Below, piece after piece: positions 40,815 through 49,702 of a DNA stretch of 64,000 bases (positions are counted from its first letter, which is position 1; the number at the start of each line of letters is the position of its first letter). Where the stretch lies: positions 1,116,001 to 1,180,000 of the forward strand of contig LR778114.1 of assembly GCA_902809825.1 (NCBI GenBank), in the 5' to 3' direction. The DNA comes from Candidatus Hydrogenisulfobacillus filiaventi. GTDB lineage: Bacteria > Bacillota > Sulfobacillia > Sulfobacillales > R501. The position numbers and the translations under genes are program-made. Below the pieces are notes generated by a model. It saw only the letters and a program-made list of their open reading frames with translations, did not search any database and had not been told where the DNA came from.

Positions 40815-40826
40815 GGGCCGCCTGCC
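40798..40826 (-). terminator. Hairpin after the minus-strand SASP gene
   Basis: GGCAGGC (40798-40804) pairs with GCCTGCC (40820-40826) and inside it GCCC (40806-40809) pairs with GGGC (40815-40818). It begins four bases past the SASP stop. No T-run. Confidence 0.5.
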
Positions 40827-40829
40827 GGC

Positions 40830-41054
40830 TTATTCCCCGTCCGACCCGGCCAGCTGCTGTTCTGCGGCCCGGATCATGACCCGGACGATGTTGCCCCCGA
40901 TCCGGCCGCCGATGCGGCCGAGTTCCCGGGCCGGCATCCCCGCCCAGCCCTGGGCGGCGATGTCATCCACCAGTCCCAGCTCCTCCGCCACCTCCGCCTT
41001 GAACCGCCGGCGGACCTCGGCGGGGAGGAGCGGCTGGCGCGTGCGGCGCGCCAT
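40830..41054 (-). CDS. Alpha/beta-type small acid-soluble spore protein
   Basis: A 74-residue spore DNA-binding protein, divergent from the usual consensus. The Gpr-site region reads FKAEVAEELGLVDDIAAQGW and the second block is LGRIGGRIGGNIVRVMIRAA. Compared with the SASP at 38714 it has an N-terminal extension MARRTRQPLLPAEVRRR. ATG 41054 follows AAGGGGG. A sigma-G-like promoter can be proposed at 41093-41123. The two SASP genes face each other across the wall-protein gene. Confidence 0.9.
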   Translation of the reverse strand: MARRTRQPLLPAEVRRRFKAEVAEELGLVDDIAAQGWAGMPARELGRIGGRIGGNIVRVMIRAAEQQLAGSDGE

Positions 41055-41092
41055 GCCCTCATCCCCCTTCCTTGAGCCGCAGGGCCCGTGCC

Positions 41093-41123
41093 TAGTGTCG
41101 GGCGCCGACCGGGCCGGGCATGC
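41093..41123 (-). promoter_or_regulatory. Possible sigma-G promoter of the SASP gene
   Basis: On the minus strand GCATG (41119-41123) fits the sigma-F/G -35 and CGACACTA (41093-41100) partly fits the CATNNTA-type -10, with 18 bases between. Spacing and context are right; the -10 match is partial. Confidence 0.35.
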
Positions 41124-41170
41124 TAGGACCCCGGCGGGAGCGCTGCCACCCGGGAGGCGGGGGTGGCAGA

Positions 41171-41179
41171 TGTTATAAT
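41171..41179 (+). promoter_or_regulatory. Extended -10 promoter (TGTTATAAT)
   Basis: A perfect TATAAT (41174-41179) preceded by TGT, the extended -10 form that can work without a -35. It lies 42 bases before the DUF4264-like gene. Confidence 0.6.
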
Positions 41180-41220
41180 GAAACTGCCTGATTATGCACG
41201 ACCGGATGGAGAGGTGCGGT

Positions 41221-41448
41221 ATGGAGGGACGCAAGGCGGAACCGCTGCAGCTGGCGGCGCGCCACGAAAAGCTCATGATCCTGGGGCAGCGGCGGTTCAC
41301 CAATGGGTTCTCCGCCTACCAGGTCGTGACCTTTCTCAACCAGGTGCTGAAGGAGCGCGGCTTCATCGTGGGCCTGCGGCAGATCGACGAGGATTTCGAG
41401 CTCACCATCTATGATGCAGCCCGCGGGGGCAGCGGTCCGCGGTCATGA
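41221..41448 (+). CDS. DUF4264/YpmA-like small protein
   Basis: A 75-residue protein whose central part KLMILGQRRFTNGFSAYQVV continues into FLNQVLKERGFIVGLRQIDE and ends LTIYDA. It resembles the small DUF4264 family (Bacillus YpmA), which has no known function. ATG 41221 follows GGAGAGG. It overlaps the NUDIX gene (ATGA), so the two are translationally coupled. Confidence 0.65.
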   Translation: MEGRKAEPLQLAARHEKLMILGQRRFTNGFSAYQVVTFLNQVLKERGFIVGLRQIDEDFELTIYDAARGGSGPRS

Positions 41449-41888
41449 CCGCGACCGGGCTCCGGATTCCCCGCCTGGGGGTGGCGGCGGTGGTGCGGGA
41501 CCCGGCCGGCCGGGTGCTGGTGGTGCAGCGGGCGCACGCCCCGCAGCAGGGCCGCTGGGCCCTGCCCGGCGGCCACGTGGAGTGGGGTGAGACCCTGGCG
41601 GACGCCTGCCGGCGGGAGGTCGCGGAGGAATGCGGCATCCGGGTGGAGGTGGAGGGACCGCTCTACGTGGCCGAAATCCGCGACCCGGAAGCAGGGTATC
41701 ATTTTGTGGTGATCGACATGGCGGCGGTCTGGGACGGGGCGGATCCCCCGCCCCGGGCCGGCTCGGACGCAGCCGCCCTGGCCTGGGTAGGACCGGACGC
41801 CGTGGGGCGTCTGCCCTGGGCGACCGCCATGAGCGGATTCTGGCGGGACCGGCGGGTGCGGGAGTACCTGGGATGGCCCCCCGCCTGA
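41445..41888 (+). CDS. NUDIX hydrolase
   Basis: A 147-residue pyrophosphohydrolase. The Nudix box GGHVEWGETLADACRREVAEEC fits GX5EX7REUXEE, with the preceding WALPGGHV. Substrates range from oxidised or non-canonical nucleotides to ADP-ribose; the residues outside the box do not decide. Overlaps the next gene by 16 bases. Confidence 0.92.
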   Translation: MTATGLRIPRLGVAAVVRDPAGRVLVVQRAHAPQQGRWALPGGHVEWGETLADACRREVAEECGIRVEVEGPLYVAEIRDPEAGYHFVVIDMAAVWDGADPPPRAGSDAAALAWVGPDAVGRLPWATAMSGFWRDRRVREYLGWPPA

Positions 41889-42670
41889 TTCTGTTGCTGG
41901 CCGTCGGGCTCTGGCTCTGGAGCGGATGCGGTCCCGCCGCCTACCTGGTCCCGGCATCGGCCGGGGGGAGCCCCGGTGCCCGGGCCGGGCAGCAGGCGGT
42001 GGAACGGCGGTTTCAGGAGGCGCGCCAGGCCTTATGGCGGGCGGCGGCCGACGAGGAGGCCGTGATCCGTGCCCACCCCGACTGGGCGCCCGCCCATGCC
42101 CGCCTGGCGGCCATCCTGTGGGAGGCGGGGCAGCCGAAGGCGGCGCTGGCCGAGGCGCAGGTGGCGGCCGCCCTGGACCCCGCCTCCGCCACCGACGGGG
42201 ACAACCTGGCCTGGCTGGCGCTGAAGGCGGGGCAGCCGGTCTTGGCCCAGCAGGCGGTCGCGGCGGTCCTGGCCCGGCATCCGGCGGATGCCGAAGCCCG
42301 GGTGCTCCAGGCGCAGCTGGCGGAGCGGGCCGGGGACCGGGCGGCGGCGGTGCGGGCGCTGGAGGCCGCGTTACTGGCCGGCGGACCCCAAGGCCCGGTC
42401 TATGAAGCCTGGGGGCGGTTGTATCAGGCCGAAGGGCGCTGGAACCTGGCGGCGGCCTACTACCTCGACGCCCAGGCCGCGGCGCCCGGCTGGTGGCGCC
42501 CCCCGTACGATCTGGCGGTGGTGGCGGTTCACCAGGGCCGCACCGCCCGGGCCGTGACGGACCTCAAAGCGGCCCTGGCGGACAATCCCCTGGCCGGCGC
42601 GGCCTGGACCCTGCTGGACCGGCTGCCCCGGACCCGCACCGTCAGCACACCCCCGGCGCAGAGACACTGA
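41873..42670 (+). CDS. TPR-repeat lipoprotein
   Basis: A 265-residue exported lipoprotein. The N-terminus APRLILLLAVGLWLWSGCG carries a signal and lipobox ending at Cys19 or so. The rest is a run of tetratricopeptide helices such as WAPAHARLAAILWEAGQPKA and VYEAWGRLYQAEGRWNLAAA. TPR proteins act as scaffolds; the partner is unknown. ATG 41873 lies in the end of the NUDIX gene. Confidence 0.8.
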   Translation: MAPRLILLLAVGLWLWSGCGPAAYLVPASAGGSPGARAGQQAVERRFQEARQALWRAAADEEAVIRAHPDWAPAHARLAAILWEAGQPKAALAEAQVAAALDPASATDGDNLAWLALKAGQPVLAQQAVAAVLARHPADAEARVLQAQLAERAGDRAAAVRALEAALLAGGPQGPVYEAWGRLYQAEGRWNLAAAYYLDAQAAAPGWWRPPYDLAVVAVHQGRTARAVTDLKAALADNPLAGAAWTLLDRLPRTRTVSTPPAQRH

Positions 42671-42685
42671 GAGGAGGAGGCGGGA

Positions 42686-44074
42686 GTGAGCGCACCGCGT
42701 TACTTTATCCGCACCTACGGCTGTCAGATGAACGAACGGGACTCCGAAATCCTGGCCGGCCAGCTGGAGCAGCTGGGCTATCGTCCGGCCAAGGACGAGA
42801 CGGCCGCCGACCTGGTGGTGGTCAACACCTGTGCCGTGCGGCACAGTGCCGAAAGCCACGCCTTCGGGTACATCGGCGGCCTCAAGGAGCTGAAGGATCA
42901 ACGCCGCGGCCTGCGGATTGCCGTGGCGGGCTGCATGGCCCAGGAACCGGAAACCGTGGCCTGGTTGCGGCGTCATGCCCCCCATGTGGACCTGGTGTTC
43001 GGCACCCACAACCTCCATCGCCTGCCGGAGCTGCTGGAGAGGGCGGAGGCGGCGGGGGAGATGGTGGTGGACGTCTGGGACAGCGCCGGCGAGGTCCAGG
43101 AACACCTGCCCAGCCGGCGGCGGGCGGGCCGCCGGGCCTTCGTTAACGTCATCTACGGCTGCGACAAGTTTTGCACCTTTTGCATCGTACCCTATACCCG
43201 CGGGCGGGAACGGTCCCGGCGCCCGGAGGCGGTGCTGGAGGAGGTCCGGGCGCTGGCGGCCGAGGGATTCAGCGACGTCACCCTGCTGGGCCAGAACGTC
43301 AATTCCTACGGGCATGACCTCGACCCGGCGGCGGACCTGGCGGATCTCCTGACCGCGGCCGCCGCGGTGCCGGGCATCCGCTGGGTGCGCTACCTTACCT
43401 CGCACCCCAAGGATTTCTCGTCCCGGCTTATTGCCGCCATCGCCGGGGACCCCCGCATCACCCGCCACCTGCATCTGCCGGTGCAATCGGGCAGCACCCC
43501 GGTGCTGAAGCGCATGAACCGCAAGTACACGGCTGAACAGTACCGCGACCTGGTGGCCCGCATCCGGGCCGCCATCCCGGACGTGGTCCTCACCACCGAC
43601 ATCATCGTCGGCTTTCCGGGGGAGACGGAGGCGGACTTTGCCGCCACCCTGGACCTGGTACGCGACCTGCGGTTTGATGCCGCCTTCACCTTCCTGTACT
43701 CGGCGCGGGCAGGGACGCCCGCCGCCCGCTGGGAGGCCCGGGAACCGGTGCCCAACCCGGTGAAGAAGGCCCGCCTCAACCGGTTGATGGAGCTTCAGTA
43801 CGCCATCAGCCTGGAGGCCAACCAGGCTTGGGTGGGGCGGCAGGAAGTGGTGCTGGTGGAAGGGGTCAGCCGGAAGAATCCGGGGGTCTGGAGTGCCCGC
43901 ACCCGGGACAACAAGGTGGTCCTGCTGGACCGGGATCCGGGGGTGGAGCTGGCGGACCGGTTCGTGCCGGTCCGCATTACCGGGGCACGCACCTTCTACC
44001 TGACCGGGGAAGTGGCCGGAGCCCCGTTGGATGATCCGCTGCCGCCGCGGGATGTGGCGCTGCCGCTGGCCTGA
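42686..44074 (+). CDS. miaB: tRNA-2-methylthio-N6-dimethylallyladenosine synthase
   Basis: A 462-residue radical SAM methylthiotransferase acting on A37 of tRNA. It has the UPF0004 domain with three cysteines (YGCQMNERDSE, NTCAVRHSA, AGCMAQEP), the radical SAM motif GCDKFCTFCIVPYTRG, HLPVQSGST, and a C-terminal TRAM domain. Length and order match Bacillus YmcB/MiaB. RBS GAGGAGG precedes the GTG start at 42686. Confidence 0.96.
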   Translation: MSAPRYFIRTYGCQMNERDSEILAGQLEQLGYRPAKDETAADLVVVNTCAVRHSAESHAFGYIGGLKELKDQRRGLRIAVAGCMAQEPETVAWLRRHAPHVDLVFGTHNLHRLPELLERAEAAGEMVVDVWDSAGEVQEHLPSRRRAGRRAFVNVIYGCDKFCTFCIVPYTRGRERSRRPEAVLEEVRALAAEGFSDVTLLGQNVNSYGHDLDPAADLADLLTAAAAVPGIRWVRYLTSHPKDFSSRLIAAIAGDPRITRHLHLPVQSGSTPVLKRMNRKYTAEQYRDLVARIRAAIPDVVLTTDIIVGFPGETEADFAATLDLVRDLRFDAAFTFLYSARAGTPAARWEAREPVPNPVKKARLNRLMELQYAISLEANQAWVGRQEVVLVEGVSRKNPGVWSARTRDNKVVLLDRDPGVELADRFVPVRITGARTFYLTGEVAGAPLDDPLPPRDVALPLA

Positions 44075-44091
44075 CGGGAGGCGTCACCGCG

Positions 44092-45441
44092 ATGTGGGCC
44101 GGCCGGGGATGGCAATGGGTGGTGGCGCTGTTCCTGCTGGCGCTGGTGGCGGTCTACTGGGTGCAGGAGGTCCGGCTCGACCGCTGGCAGCGGAAGGTGG
44201 CGGAGCTGTACGACCAGCTGGGCAGCCTGGACCTGATGCGCTCGCTGGGCCAGGCCGGGCCCGCCGATCTGCCGCGGGCGGTGGCGGAGCTGCTGACCGA
44301 CCTGGTGCCCCGCTGGGGACTCAGCTGGGCGGCCGCCTGGTCCTGGCAGGGGGAGGGGCTGGAGCTGGTGGCCGCTACCCGGGAGCCGTTGCCCGGGCCG
44401 GGGCCGCGGGTGCCGGGAGCGCTGGTGGTCCCGGAGCAGGGATTGGGGGTGGCGGTGCGGACGGGCCGCCCCCGCTATACCGGGCGGGAGGAGGAGGCCG
44501 AAGGCTTCCTGCCCGGGGTACGGAGCGGCCCCTGGGCCGCGCTGCCGCTGGGTGAGGGGCCGCCCTGGGGCGTGCTGCTGCTGGTGCGCACCGAGGGAGG
44601 ACGGCGGGGCGATCCCTGGCCGCCCGAGGTGCGGGCGGGGCTGGAGCGCTTTGCCCGGCAGCTGACCCTGCTGCTGGCGCAGTGGCAGCTCCGGGAGGAG
44701 CGGGCCCGGGCCGAGACCGACCGCCGGCTGGCGCGTCTGCGCAGCGAGCTGCTGCAGACCGTCTCCCACGAGCTGCGGACCCCCTTGGGCCTCATCAAGG
44801 GCTACAGTGCCACCTTGCGCACCCAGGCCGACCGTCTGGCCGAGGAGACCCGGCGGGAGTTCCTGGCGGTGATCGAGGAGGAGGCCGATCGCCTGAGCCT
44901 GCAAATCGATCGCATCCTGGAAGCCTCCCGGCTGGAGGCTGCGGGGGCCCCGTTGCGTCCGGAGTGGGTCAGCGCCGCCGGCCTGCTGCGGGAGGCGGCC
45001 CGGCGCTCCGCCCGCACCGTGCCGGGGGCGGCGGCGGTAGAGGTGACGGCGGAAGCCGGGATGGTATGGGGAGACCCCCAGGACCTGGGGATGGTGCTGG
45101 ACAATCTGCTGGAAAACGCCCTCAAATACGGGGCTCCACCGGTGGAGCTGCGGGCGCGGCGGCAGGGGACGGAGTGGGTCTTCACGGTGGCCGACGCCGG
45201 ACAGGGGGTGGAAGAGGGGGAGGTTGACCGCCTGTTCGAGCGCTTCTACCGCAGCCCCCGCCATCGTACCCGCTGGCGGGGGACCGGTCTCGGGCTGGCC
45301 ATTGCCCGGCGGGTGGTGGAGGCGCATGGCGGGCGCATCACCGCCCGCAACCGCCCGGGCCGCGGGCTGGAGGTAGAGGTCCGGCTGCCGGCAGGCCCTC
45401 CGGTAGGGGGACGGGAGGAGGGTGCGGCGGATGGTCCGTGA
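44092..45441 (+). CDS. Sensor histidine kinase (KdpD C-terminal-like)
   Basis: A 449-residue membrane kinase: one N-terminal transmembrane helix (residues 8-24), a short coiled coil, a GAF-like domain (about 55-195), HisKA with [18 protein letters not shown] (His226) and an HATPase domain with [21 protein letters not shown] and [18 protein letters not shown]. In KdpD the GAF-HisKA-HATPase part is the C-terminal half. Here the KdpD N-terminal module is a separate gene two positions downstream (46168). Overlaps the response-regulator start by 11 bases. Confidence 0.88.
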   Translation: MWAGRGWQWVVALFLLALVAVYWVQEVRLDRWQRKVAELYDQLGSLDLMRSLGQAGPADLPRAVAELLTDLVPRWGLSWAAAWSWQGEGLELVAATREPLPGPGPRVPGALVVPEQGLGVAVRTGRPRYTGREEEAEGFLPGVRSGPWAALPLGEGPPWGVLLLVRTEGGRRGDPWPPEVRAGLERFARQLTLLLAQWQLREERARAETDRRLARLRSELLQTVSHELRTPLGLIKGYSATLRTQADRLAEETRREFLAVIEEEADRLSLQIDRILEASRLEAAGAPLRPEWVSAAGLLREAARRSARTVPGAAAVEVTAEAGMVWGDPQDLGMVLDNLLENALKYGAPPVELRARRQGTEWVFTVADAGQGVEEGEVDRLFERFYRSPRHRTRWRGTGLGLAIARRVVEAHGGRITARNRPGRGLEVEVRLPAGPPVGGREEGAADGP

Positions 45442-46159
45442 GGGGGAGCTCATCCTGGTGGTGGAGGACGAGCCCAAATACCGCCGCCTGCTGGCGGTCA
45501 ACCTCAAACTGGCGGGATTCCGCGTGGCCGAGGCCGCGGACGGGGCAGCCGCCCTGCGGTTCCTTTTTGAGGCCGAGCCGGACCTGATCCTGCTTGACCT
45601 GCTGCTGCCCGATCGGGACGGCTTCAGCCTGCTGGAGCGGGTGCGGGCCTTTACCCGGGCGCCGGTGATCATGGTGACCGCCCTGGACCGCAAGGACGAT
45701 ATCATCCGTGGCCTCAACGAAGGGGCCGACGACTACGTCACCAAGCCCTTCAGCCCGGAGGAGGTGGTGGCGCGCATCCGGGCTGTGCTGCGCCGGGGCC
45801 GCGACCCGGGACCCGCTCCCGCCCGCATCCTGGAATGCGGCCCCCTACGGCTGGACGGGGATCGCCGGCGGTTGGAGGTAGCCGGCCGGGAGGGGGTCTC
45901 CCTTACCCCCACCGAATGGCGGATGCTGGCCGAGCTGATGCGCCACTGCGGGCGGGTGCTGACCCATGAGCAGCTTCTGCAGCGGGTCTGGGGACCGGAA
46001 TACCGGGACGATCTCGAGTACCTGCGGGTATATGTGCGCCGGCTGCGGGGGGTAGTGGAGCCCGACCCCCGGCATCCGCAATACCTGATTACGGTGGCAG
46101 GTGTGGGCTACGTGCTGTACCCGGCCCCCCACGGGGCGGCGGGTCGTGAGGGGAGATAG
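45431..46159 (+). CDS. KdpE/OmpR-family response regulator
   Basis: A 242-residue two-component regulator: receiver domain with acidic pair VEDEP, phospho-acceptor Asp56 in [21 protein letters not shown] and KPF, then a winged-helix DNA-binding domain containing [20 protein letters not shown] and [10 protein letters not shown]. The order kinase-regulator-KdpD module suggests the regulator answers potassium or osmotic signals. ATG 45431 is preferred because GGAGG is well placed; GTG 45422 is too close. Confidence 0.92.
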   Translation: MVREGELILVVEDEPKYRRLLAVNLKLAGFRVAEAADGAAALRFLFEAEPDLILLDLLLPDRDGFSLLERVRAFTRAPVIMVTALDRKDDIIRGLNEGADDYVTKPFSPEEVVARIRAVLRRGRDPGPAPARILECGPLRLDGDRRRLEVAGREGVSLTPTEWRMLAELMRHCGRVLTHEQLLQRVWGPEYRDDLEYLRVYVRRLRGVVEPDPRHPQYLITVAGVGYVLYPAPHGAAGREGR

Positions 46160-46167
46160 GACGAGCG

Positions 46168-47316
46168 GTGGCATCCATCTACAAGCGCCGCACGCCGGAG
46201 GAGATCCTGGCCGATATCCGCCGCATGAGCCGCGGCAAGCACCGCATCTACCTGGGGGCGGCCCCCGGCGTGGGCAAGACCTATACCATGCTGGAAGATG
46301 CACACCTAGCCAAACGGCAGGGCATCGACGTGGTGGTGGGGGTGGTGGACGCCCACGGGCGGGCCGAGACCCAGGCTCTGCTGGAAGGGCTGGAGGCCAT
46401 GCCCCTTAAACCCGCCACCTACAAGGGGGTGCCGGTACAGGAACTGGATGTGGAGGCGGTGCGGGAGCGGGCTCCGGATGTGGTGCTGGTGGACGAGCTG
46501 GCCCATACCAATGCCGACGGCATGCCGCACGCTAAGCGGTGGGAGGATGTGCAGGAGCTGCTGGACGCCGGGATCAGCGTGTGGTCGACGCTAAACATTC
46601 AGCACCTGGAAAGCCTCAACGACACCGTCCGGCAGATCGTCGGCGTGCGGGTGCGGGAGACGGTCCCGGATTCGGTGGTCCGGGAGGCGGACGAACTGCG
46701 GCTGGTCGACCTGCCCCCGGAGGCGCTGATCGAACGGCTGAAACAGGGCAAGGTATACGCGGGCCGTACGGCCGATCGCGCCTTGCAGCATTTCTTCCGG
46801 GCCGGTAATCTGACGGCGTTGCGGGAGCTGGCGCTCCGGATTGTGGCGGACGAGACCGACGACCGCCTGGAGCGGTACATGGACTCCCATGATATCGAGG
46901 GGCCCTGGCCGGTGCAGGACCGCATCATGGTGGCCATCACCCCCTCCCCCAACGGGGCGCGGCTCATCCGGCGCGGCTACCGCATCGCCCGCCGCTTGAA
47001 GGCGGAGTTTTATGTGGTGATTGTGCGGCCGCCGGAGGGGTCGTTCAGCGCCCGCGACGAAGTCAGCCTGGCCACCAATCTGGCCCTTGCCCGCCAGTTC
47101 GGGGCCAAGACGGTGGAGCTGCGCAGCGCCAACGTGGCGCGGGCACTGGTGGATTTCGCCAAGGAGCACCACATCACCCAGATCGTGATGGGGGAATCAT
47201 TGCGCACCCCCTGGCAGGAGTTCACGCGCGGGTCGGTGATCAACCAGGTGCTGCGCCAGACCAGCAACATCGACATCCTGGTGGTCGGTAAGGAATGGGA
47301 TCGCGGGGAGGCCTGA
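46168..47316 (+). CDS. Stand-alone KdpD N-terminal sensor module with universal-stress domain
   Basis: A 382-residue protein containing only the cytoplasmic front half of KdpD: the KdpD domain with Walker-like GAAPGVGKTYTM, VVDAHGRAETQALLEGL, VLVDELAHTN and STLNIQHLESLND (about residues 20-235), then a universal-stress-protein domain (about 250-378). The membrane helices and kinase of full KdpD (about 890 residues) are absent. In other bacteria the second domain binds cyclic di-AMP. No kdpFABC pump genes are in the window. It probably modulates the preceding kinase. Confidence 0.92.
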   Translation: MASIYKRRTPEEILADIRRMSRGKHRIYLGAAPGVGKTYTMLEDAHLAKRQGIDVVVGVVDAHGRAETQALLEGLEAMPLKPATYKGVPVQELDVEAVRERAPDVVLVDELAHTNADGMPHAKRWEDVQELLDAGISVWSTLNIQHLESLNDTVRQIVGVRVRETVPDSVVREADELRLVDLPPEALIERLKQGKVYAGRTADRALQHFFRAGNLTALRELALRIVADETDDRLERYMDSHDIEGPWPVQDRIMVAITPSPNGARLIRRGYRIARRLKAEFYVVIVRPPEGSFSARDEVSLATNLALARQFGAKTVELRSANVARALVDFAKEHHITQIVMGESLRTPWQEFTRGSVINQVLRQTSNIDILVVGKEWDRGEA

Positions 47317-47328
47317 AGGGGTGCACGG

Positions 47329-47634
47329 ATGTCCTTGACGTTAAGCCATGTCTTATGGGTGGTCCTGACCACCGTAGTGGGGGCGGTGGCCGGGCGGGCG
47401 GTCCGCACCCGTTCCCGCCGGCTCCGGTTCCTGAAGGATACGGTGCGGGCGTGGGTGTTCGGGCTGGGCCTGGTGGCGGTCGTGGCCTATCTGGCGGCGG
47501 TCCACGCCTCCGATATCGCCAAGTTCGGTCTGGCCGGCCTGTACATCGGGGCCTTGTACGGTCTGTTTGCCTCCGATCCCCGTCCCCGGCCGGGGCGGGC
47601 GGCGGGCCCTAAGGACGGCTCAGGGCCCCGCTGA
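47329..47634 (+). CDS. Hypothetical membrane protein
   Basis: Not recognised. The 101-residue product has a hydrophobic segment at about residues 8-24, a basic loop with TRSRRLRFLKD, and two further segments (43-58 and 66-81), then a polar tail. It starts 12 bases after the KdpD-like gene and may be cotranscribed with it. Its last 26 bases overlap the converging GH18-like gene. Confidence 0.6.
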   Translation: MSLTLSHVLWVVLTTVVGAVAGRAVRTRSRRLRFLKDTVRAWVFGLGLVAVVAYLAAVHASDIAKFGLAGLYIGALYGLFASDPRPRPGRAAGPKDGSGPR

Positions 47635-48694
47635 CCGCATTCCACCATTTCGCGTCCTCGTAGCCCAGCCGCCAGAACGCCACCCCGGCCAGGTGCAGGC
47701 GCTTGGCCAGCTCGATGCGGGCTACCGCTCCCCGGTCGGGTACGAACCAGATGATGTGCGTCACCCCGTGCTTCACCAGGGTGTCGGTCCCCTCGTCCAC
47801 CCCCGGCACCCACCGGTAGGTGCCATAGATGTGCTGGTGCATGGCCTTGATGGGGATGGTCACCGCCTTGGTGGACCCCTGGCGCCATTCGTAGCCGTAA
47901 TCGGCTATGCCGAGGTAGATCTTCGAAGGCGGCAGCCCGGCCCGGATGCTGTAGCGGACGGCCTTTACCACCCAGGGATAGGGGCTGACCGGACCCGGCG
48001 GGGTGCCGTTGCCATGCAGGTCGTAGGTCATCAGGACCACGGCATCGCTCACCTTGGCCAGGGCGGCCAGGTCGTAGGCGGCCGCCGGCCCGTTGCGGTT
48101 ACTGGAGACGGAGGGGATGACCGACATGGAGACCAGACTGCCCTTGGGCAGGGCGTGGTCCAGTTCGGTCATAAAGGCGGTCAGGTCGGCCCGGTCGCCC
48201 GGCTTCAGCAGCTGGAAATCGATGTTGACCCCGGCGAAGTGCCGGCTGCGGACCAGATCCACGATGTGATGCACGGCCGCGGTCCGGGTCAGGGGACTGT
48301 GCAGGAAGGCATCATTGCCGGCCAGGTTGTTGAACAGCGGCACCAGCTGCATGTGTTCGCCGGCGGCGATGGAGGCCACCGGACCTTCCGGTTTGGCCAC
48401 CACCGATCCCGTCGGCCCGACCTCGTACCAGAAGGGGGAGAGATAGGTCACCAAACCCGGATGGGCCTTCAACAGGCTGAAGGATTCCGGGGTCTTATTG
48501 GCTGCCGACTGGTCGTAGAACGCGATGACCTTGAGGCCGCTCCGCAAGCGGGTGGGAGCGCCGCCCCGGCCGGCCGACCGGATGGCCCCGCCGCCCTGGG
48601 GTCCGCCTGCTGCGGGACGGCCGCAACCCGCCGTCCCCAGCAGGAGGCCGGCCGCCGCCGCCGCCAGCAGGCGCCGGCCCGGAAGTGTGCGCAT
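47609..48694 (-). CDS. GH18-like lipoprotein with substituted catalytic residue
   Basis: A 361-residue exported lipoprotein (signal with lipobox TAGC, Cys24) with a glycoside hydrolase 18 barrel like those of spore-wall enzymes YaaH/SleL. Seen: VIAFYDQ, YLSPFWYEVGPTG, VPLFNN, FAGVNIDFQLL, SMSVIPS, LMTYDLHG and GLPPSKIYLGIADYGYEW. The catalytic motif DXXDXE should end in Glu, but Gln161 is found (NIDFQ), so hydrolysis is probably lost. It could still bind peptidoglycan or chitin-like glycans. Overlaps a hypothetical gene at its 3' end. Confidence 0.85.
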   Translation of the reverse strand: MRTLPGRRLLAAAAAGLLLGTAGCGRPAAGGPQGGGAIRSAGRGGAPTRLRSGLKVIAFYDQSAANKTPESFSLLKAHPGLVTYLSPFWYEVGPTGSVVAKPEGPVASIAAGEHMQLVPLFNNLAGNDAFLHSPLTRTAAVHHIVDLVRSRHFAGVNIDFQLLKPGDRADLTAFMTELDHALPKGSLVSMSVIPSVSSNRNGPAAAYDLAALAKVSDAVVLMTYDLHGNGTPPGPVSPYPWVVKAVRYSIRAGLPPSKIYLGIADYGYEWRQGSTKAVTIPIKAMHQHIYGTYRWVPGVDEGTDTLVKHGVTHIIWFVPDRGAVARIELAKRLHLAGVAFWRLGYEDAKWWNAVSGALSRP

Positions 48695-48791
48695 GGCCCT
48701 GCCTCCTTCTCCCGCCGCCTGCCGCGGCGGATGATGTGGGCCTAGCATGCGCCGGGGCCGGCGGGATCATGCCGGGGCTGCCGCCCCGGCC

Positions 48792-48820
48792 TTGAGGACG
48801 CCCTAGGGCCGTGGTATAAT
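48792..48820 (+). promoter_or_regulatory. Promoter of rpsB operon
   Basis: TTGAGG (48792-48797), a 17-base spacer ending TGG and a perfect TATAAT (48815-48820). It starts the long translation/envelope operon; about 80 bases of leader lie before rpsB. Confidence 0.85.
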
Positions 48821-48859
48821 CGCTCGGCATCCAAAATAGCACGCCGGAGGGTCCTGGTG

Positions 48860-48873
48860 CCTGTTGCGACAGG
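48860..48873 (+). promoter_or_regulatory. Hairpin in rpsB leader
   Basis: CCTGT (48860-48864), loop TGCG and ACAGG (48869-48873). Ribosomal S2 messages in several bacteria have autoregulatory leaders; this short stem is a candidate only. Confidence 0.35.
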
Positions 48874-48908
48874 CCACTGCCGGCGGAAGGAGAACCAGGA
48901 GGCGAGTC

Positions 48909-49613
48909 ATGGCGGTAATCTCGATGAAGCAGCTGCTGGAAGCCGGGGTGCACTTCGGGCACCAGACCCGGCGCTGGAACCCGAAGATGAAGCCCTATAT
49001 CTTCACCGAACGCAACGGGATTTACATCATTGATCTGCAGAAGACCGTGCGCAAGGTGGAGGAAGCCTACAACTTCATGCGCCAGGTGGGCCAGGATGGC
49101 GGCCGGGTACTTTTCGTCGGCACCAAGAAGCAGGCGCAGGAGACGGTGGCCCAGGAGGCGGCGCGGTCCGGGGACTATTACGTCAACCAGCGTTGGCTGG
49201 GCGGGATGCTGACCAATTTTGAGACGATTAAGCGCCGGGTCAAGCGCTTGAGCGAGCTGAAGCAGCAGGAGGCCGCCGGGGATTGGGAGCGGCTGCCGAA
49301 AAAGGAAGTCTCCGTGCTGCTGCGGGAGAAGCAGAAGCTGGAGAAGTACCTGGGCGGGATCGAGGGCATGAACACCCTGCCTGCTGCCCTCTTTGTGGTC
49401 GATCCGCGTAAGGAGCACATCGCGGTGATGGAGGCGCGCAAGCTCGGTATCCCGATCGTCGCCATTGTGGACACCAACTGCGACCCGGACGAGGTGGATT
49501 ACGTCATCCCCGGCAATGACGACGCCATCCGGGCCGTGCGGCTGCTGACCTCCAAGATGGCGGATGCTCTCATCGAGGGCCGTCAGGGCGAAGTGTTGGC
49601 GGAAGCGGAGTAG
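48909..49613 (+). CDS. rpsB: Small ribosomal subunit protein uS2
   Basis: A 234-residue S2 protein of the 30S subunit. Start [60 protein letters not shown] and [18 protein letters not shown] are unmistakable. ATG 48909 follows CCAGGAGG. Followed by tsf as in nearly all bacteria. Confidence 0.97.
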   Translation: MAVISMKQLLEAGVHFGHQTRRWNPKMKPYIFTERNGIYIIDLQKTVRKVEEAYNFMRQVGQDGGRVLFVGTKKQAQETVAQEAARSGDYYVNQRWLGGMLTNFETIKRRVKRLSELKQQEAAGDWERLPKKEVSVLLREKQKLEKYLGGIEGMNTLPAALFVVDPRKEHIAVMEARKLGIPIVAIVDTNCDPDEVDYVIPGNDDAIRAVRLLTSKMADALIEGRQGEVLAEAE

Positions 49614-49628
49614 GACAGGGAGGGCAGC

Positions 49629-49655
49629 CGAAAGCGACCCTTGCGGTCGCTTTCG
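49629..49655 (+). terminator. Stem-loop between rpsB and tsf
   Basis: CGAAAGCGACC (49629-49639) and GGTCGCTTTCG (49645-49655) form a perfect 11-base stem with a five-base loop. It may partly terminate or shape the rpsB/tsf ratio. No U-tract follows. Confidence 0.55.
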
Positions 49656-49702
49656 TCATGATCAGGTCCCGTTCCCCGGCCCGGGCAGGATGAGGAGGAT
49701 GG

